From: Chloroflexota bacterium
GTDB lineage: Bacteria; Chloroflexota; Anaerolineae; Anaerolineales; JACQED01
Assembly (NCBI GenBank): GCA_016200785.1
Contig: JACQED010000407.1
Location: 1 to 6,371, forward strand
Direction: 5' to 3'
Length of the DNA stretch: 6,371 bases
In this document: one piece after another, positions 4,537 to 6,371 of the stretch
Layout of the letters: every line of letters starts with the position of its first letter
Numbering within the stretch: position 1 is the first letter of the stretch
The notes under the pieces: model-generated
What the model was told of the DNA's origin: nothing
The model's input: the letters and a program-made list of their open reading frames with translations, nothing else
Databases searched by the model: none
Translations under genes and position numbers: made by a program

Positions 4537-5763
4537 ATGAACGGCGGCAAAACGATCCTGATTCTCGGCGGCGGCGTGGGCGGGCTGGTGGCCGCGCACA
4601 GCCTGCGCGAACGCCTGGGCCGCGAGCACCGTGTCGTGCTCGTGGACAAGAGTCGGCAGCACGTCTTCGCGCCCAGCCTGCTGTGGCTGATGGTCGGCTG
4701 GCGAGGCGTGCCCCAGATCACCGGCGACCTCGGCCGCCTGCCCCAGCGCGGCATCGAGTTCGTGCAGGCCGAGGTGCTGGCGATTGACCCGGCGGCGCGC
4801 AAAGTGACGACGAGCGCAGGCGAATTCGCCGCCGACTATCTCGTCGTCGCCCTGGGCGCAGAACTCGCTCCGCAAGCCGTGCCCGGTCTGGCGGAGTCGG
4901 CGCATTGGTATTACGACGTCGGCGGGGCCGAGCGGCTGCGCGGTGCGCTGGCGAAGTTCGACGGCGGGCGCGTCGCGCTGGTCGTCGCCGGGATGCCGTA
5001 CAAGTGTCCCGGCGCGCCGTGGGAGGGCGCGCTGCTGCTCGATTACTACTTCCGTCAGCGCGGCATTCGGGACAAAGTGGAGATGAGTGCCTATACCCCC
5101 GAACCCCTGCCCATGCCGGTGGCCGGGCCGGTCGTCGGCAAAGCGCTGAAGGAGATGGTCGAGGCGCGAGGCATCGCGTTCAGCGGGCAGGCCAAACTCA
5201 CGGCGGTTGATCCGGCGCGGCATGAGTCAGTGTTTGAGGGCGGCAAGAAGGTCGAGTACGATTTGCTTGTGACCATTCCGCCGCACCGCTGCCCGCAGGT
5301 AGTAAAAGACTCCGGGTTGGCCGGCGAGACAGGGTGGGTCTCGATCCAACCGCGGACGATGGCGACCGCGTTCGAGCGGGTGTACGCGCTGGGCGACGTG
5401 ACGATGATCAAACTGGCGAACGGCAAGCCCCTGCCCAAAGCCGGCGTGTTCGCGCACGGACAGGCCGAGGCGGTGGCGCGCACCATCGCCGCCGAGGTCA
5501 TGCGCGCCGGCAAGCCGGCCGAGTTTTCCGGGGAGGGCTATTGCATCGTCGAGACGGGCTACGGGCGGGCCGCGGTAGGCGCGGGGAACTTCTACACCGA
5601 ACCCGATCCGGCTGTGGCTCTCCAACTGCCGTCGCGGTATTCGCATCTCAGCAAAGTCGCGTTCGAGAAATACTGGCTCTGGCGCTGGTTCGGCGGCCGG
5701 CTGCCGGGAGTCGAGGCGCTGGCCGATCGAGTCGTGTTCGGCAAGGCTCTGCCGACGGCGTGA
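4537..5763 (+). CDS. FAD-dependent sulfide dehydrogenase/SQR-like oxidoreductase
   Basis: A 408-residue two-dinucleotide-binding flavoprotein of the sulfide:quinone oxidoreductase/flavocytochrome c sulfide dehydrogenase group. These enzymes oxidise sulfide to polysulfide or sulfane sulfur through FAD and a cysteine pair. Seen: the N-terminal FAD motif GGGVGG (11-16); the strand YLVVALGA (101-108); C157 in PYKCPGAPWEG; C252 in PPHRCPQ; the second FAD motif YALGDV (D287); C336 in GYCIVETG; and FEKYWLWRWF (376-385), an aromatic amphipathic stretch near the usual C-terminus. C157 and C336 match the approximate positions of the redox disulfide in FccB proteins (Cys161/Cys337 in the Allochromatium enzyme, from memory). 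There is no cysteine near residue 125, unlike three-Cys SQRs. AAGGAGGAG at 4525-4533 precedes the ATG. No signal peptide is visible, so a cytoplasmic, membrane-peripheral location is likely. Its substrate is inferred, not shown. Confidence 0.88.
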   Translation: MNGGKTILILGGGVGGLVAAHSLRERLGREHRVVLVDKSRQHVFAPSLLWLMVGWRGVPQITGDLGRLPQRGIEFVQAEVLAIDPAARKVTTSAGEFAADYLVVALGAELAPQAVPGLAESAHWYYDVGGAERLRGALAKFDGGRVALVVAGMPYKCPGAPWEGALLLDYYFRQRGIRDKVEMSAYTPEPLPMPVAGPVVGKALKEMVEARGIAFSGQAKLTAVDPARHESVFEGGKKVEYDLLVTIPPHRCPQVVKDSGLAGETGWVSIQPRTMATAFERVYALGDVTMIKLANGKPLPKAGVFAHGQAEAVARTIAAEVMRAGKPAEFSGEGYCIVETGYGRAAVGAGNFYTEPDPAVALQLPSRYSHLSKVAFEKYWLWRWFGGRLPGVEALADRVVFGKALPTA

Positions 5764-6209
5764 CGGTTGGCGCGCGCGGCTTCGATGTCGCGTTTCAGGA
5801 ATGCGTCGAGGCTTTGCTTCAGCATCTCGCGCACCGTCTCGGCCATGCGCGGAATGTCCACCAGCGGCTCGCCGCCCATTCGCAGCACGGTCTTGGCGAT
5901 GCCGGTGGCGTGGTCGGCCATGCGCTCCAGATCGTTGACGACGTTCATCGTTGCGACGATGGCGCGCAGATCGCCGGCCATCGGCTGTTGCGTCGCGATC
6001 ATCACCATGCACTCTTCTTCGATCTTGAAGCGCAGATCGTTGATAGCCGCGTCGTCGTCAATCACCTGCCGGGCGAGGGCGGCGTCGCGCTCGCGCAAGC
6101 AGGCGAGCAAATGGTCAATCGCCGCGTCCACCAAACTGCCGAGGCGCAGCAAATTGTCGCGCACCTCGGCAAATTCGCGGTCGAAGACACTGCGGGAAGC
6201 GGTGGTCAT
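5592..6209 (-). CDS. PhoU-family protein, 3'-truncated with aberrant C-terminus
   Basis: PhoU proteins are helical-bundle regulators of the Pst phosphate transporter and PhoR signalling, with two repeats and about 215-230 residues. Residues 1-147 are clearly PhoU: FDREFAEVRDNLLRLGSLVDAAI, DDDAAINDLRFKIEEECM, the metal-ligand-type ATQQPMAGDLR, and NDLERMADHATGIAK. Helix DAFLKRDIEAARA then begins the second repeat. From about residue 148 (below position 5769) the reading frame runs antisense through the flavoprotein gene. It yields Arg/Ser/Pro-rich sequence with no PhoU character, and no other frame restores it. The second repeat's E/D-x-x-x-D motif is missing. The open frame continues to 5592, so a 205-residue chimera could be made, but this is probably a broken gene. 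The ATG at 6209 matches family starts. No Shine-Dalgarno sequence is seen; see the promoter entry. Confidence 0.75.
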   Translation of the reverse strand: MTTASRSVFDREFAEVRDNLLRLGSLVDAAIDHLLACLRERDAALARQVIDDDAAINDLRFKIEEECMVMIATQQPMAGDLRAIVATMNVVNDLERMADHATGIAKTVLRMGGEPLVDIPRMAETVREMLKQSLDAFLKRDIEAARANRHAVGRALPNTTRSASASTPGSRPPNQRQSQYFSNATLLRCEYRDGSWRATAGSGSV

Positions 6210-6218
6210 GTCGAGTGC

Positions 6219-6247
6219 ATTGTACTGCAAAGAGGCGGGGGGGACAA
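6219..6247 (-). promoter_or_regulatory. Sigma-70-type promoter for the phoU-like gene, near-leaderless
   Basis: On the minus strand, TTGTCC (6247-6242, 4 of 6 to TTGACA), a 17-nt spacer and TACAAT (6224-6219, 5 of 6 to TATAAT). Only 9 nt separate the -10 box from the ATG at 6209. Transcription starting 6-8 nt after the -10 would therefore give a leader of about 1-3 nt, which agrees with the missing ribosome binding site. Confidence 0.45.
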
Positions 6248-6298
6248 TTTCGGGGAAAATGCTCTGTTGGCGATCCGCACGCTGATTTGGTATTGTTG

Positions 6299-6371
6299 TC
6301 AGGCTGGTCGGCCATATTGCTCGGCGAAGACTCTCCGCTTGGTCTTCTCCAGGTCCGCCAGCAATTCCTCC
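6299..6371 (-). CDS. 3' end of an unidentified minus-strand gene
   Basis: The last 23 codons of a frame that enters from beyond the window: EELLADLEKTKRRVFAEQYG-RPA, ending at TGA (complement of 6299-6301). The charged helical composition and GC-rich third positions look like real coding sequence, and the spacing fits a gene upstream of the phoU-like one. It is too short to assign to a family. The 68 nt between its stop and the TTG at 6230 hold the phoU-like promoter and no other gene. Confidence 0.45.
   Translation of the reverse strand, partial: EELLADLEKTKRRVFAEQYGRPA

Noticed and set aside
5767..6285. Plus-strand 172-codon frame downstream of the flavoprotein
   Set aside because: It is Ser/Arg-rich and lies opposite the convincing PhoU sequence.

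Overview
The window is GC-rich bacterial DNA with tightly packed genes, ATGA-type and 2-nt junctions, and many imperfect hairpin repeats at gene boundaries. A PspA-type protein sits beside small zinc-ribbon proteins, a PhoB-type regulator/kinase pair and a flavocytochrome c sulfide dehydrogenase/SQR-like flavoprotein. Together these suggest an uncultured Chloroflexota (Anaerolineae-like) bacterium. That assignment is inference from style and gene content; no marker gene is present.

Region 1 (1-4110, + strand) is one probable membrane-stress operon. It encodes a PspA/IM30 coiled-coil protein, an unrecognised coiled-coil partner, a small membrane protein with a C-terminal zinc ribbon, an OmpR/PhoB response regulator, and a membrane histidine kinase that ends in a zinc ribbon of the same spacing. 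Four imperfect hairpin repeats lie before pspA, inside gene 2, before the regulator and between regulator and kinase. A fifth element, a perfect 13-bp palindrome, lies inside the kinase gene just before its zinc ribbon. Two of the five are therefore translated, and one supplies the regulator's last codons and stop.

Region 2 (4111-5763, + strand) is a sulfur/redox pair. A DsrE-like gene has an in-frame TGA exactly where the first cysteine of the family's CGTC motif is expected. The frame then continues for 39 further sensible codons to a TGA-TAA double stop, 13 nt before the next start. A 6-bp stem-loop with a G-containing apical loop begins 15 nt after the TGA, as a bacterial SECIS would. The best reading is a 120-residue selenoprotein (U81-G-T-C84). 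The next gene encodes an FAD-dependent sulfide dehydrogenase/SQR-like oxidoreductase with a Cys157/Cys336 pair.

Region 3 (5764-6371, - strand) holds a PhoU-family gene convergent with the flavoprotein gene. Its recognisable homology stops about 5 nt from the flavoprotein stop codon, so it looks 3'-truncated by a rearrangement. It has a good sigma-70-type promoter placed so close to the ATG that the mRNA would be nearly leaderless. The last 73 nt hold the 3' end of an unidentified minus-strand gene.
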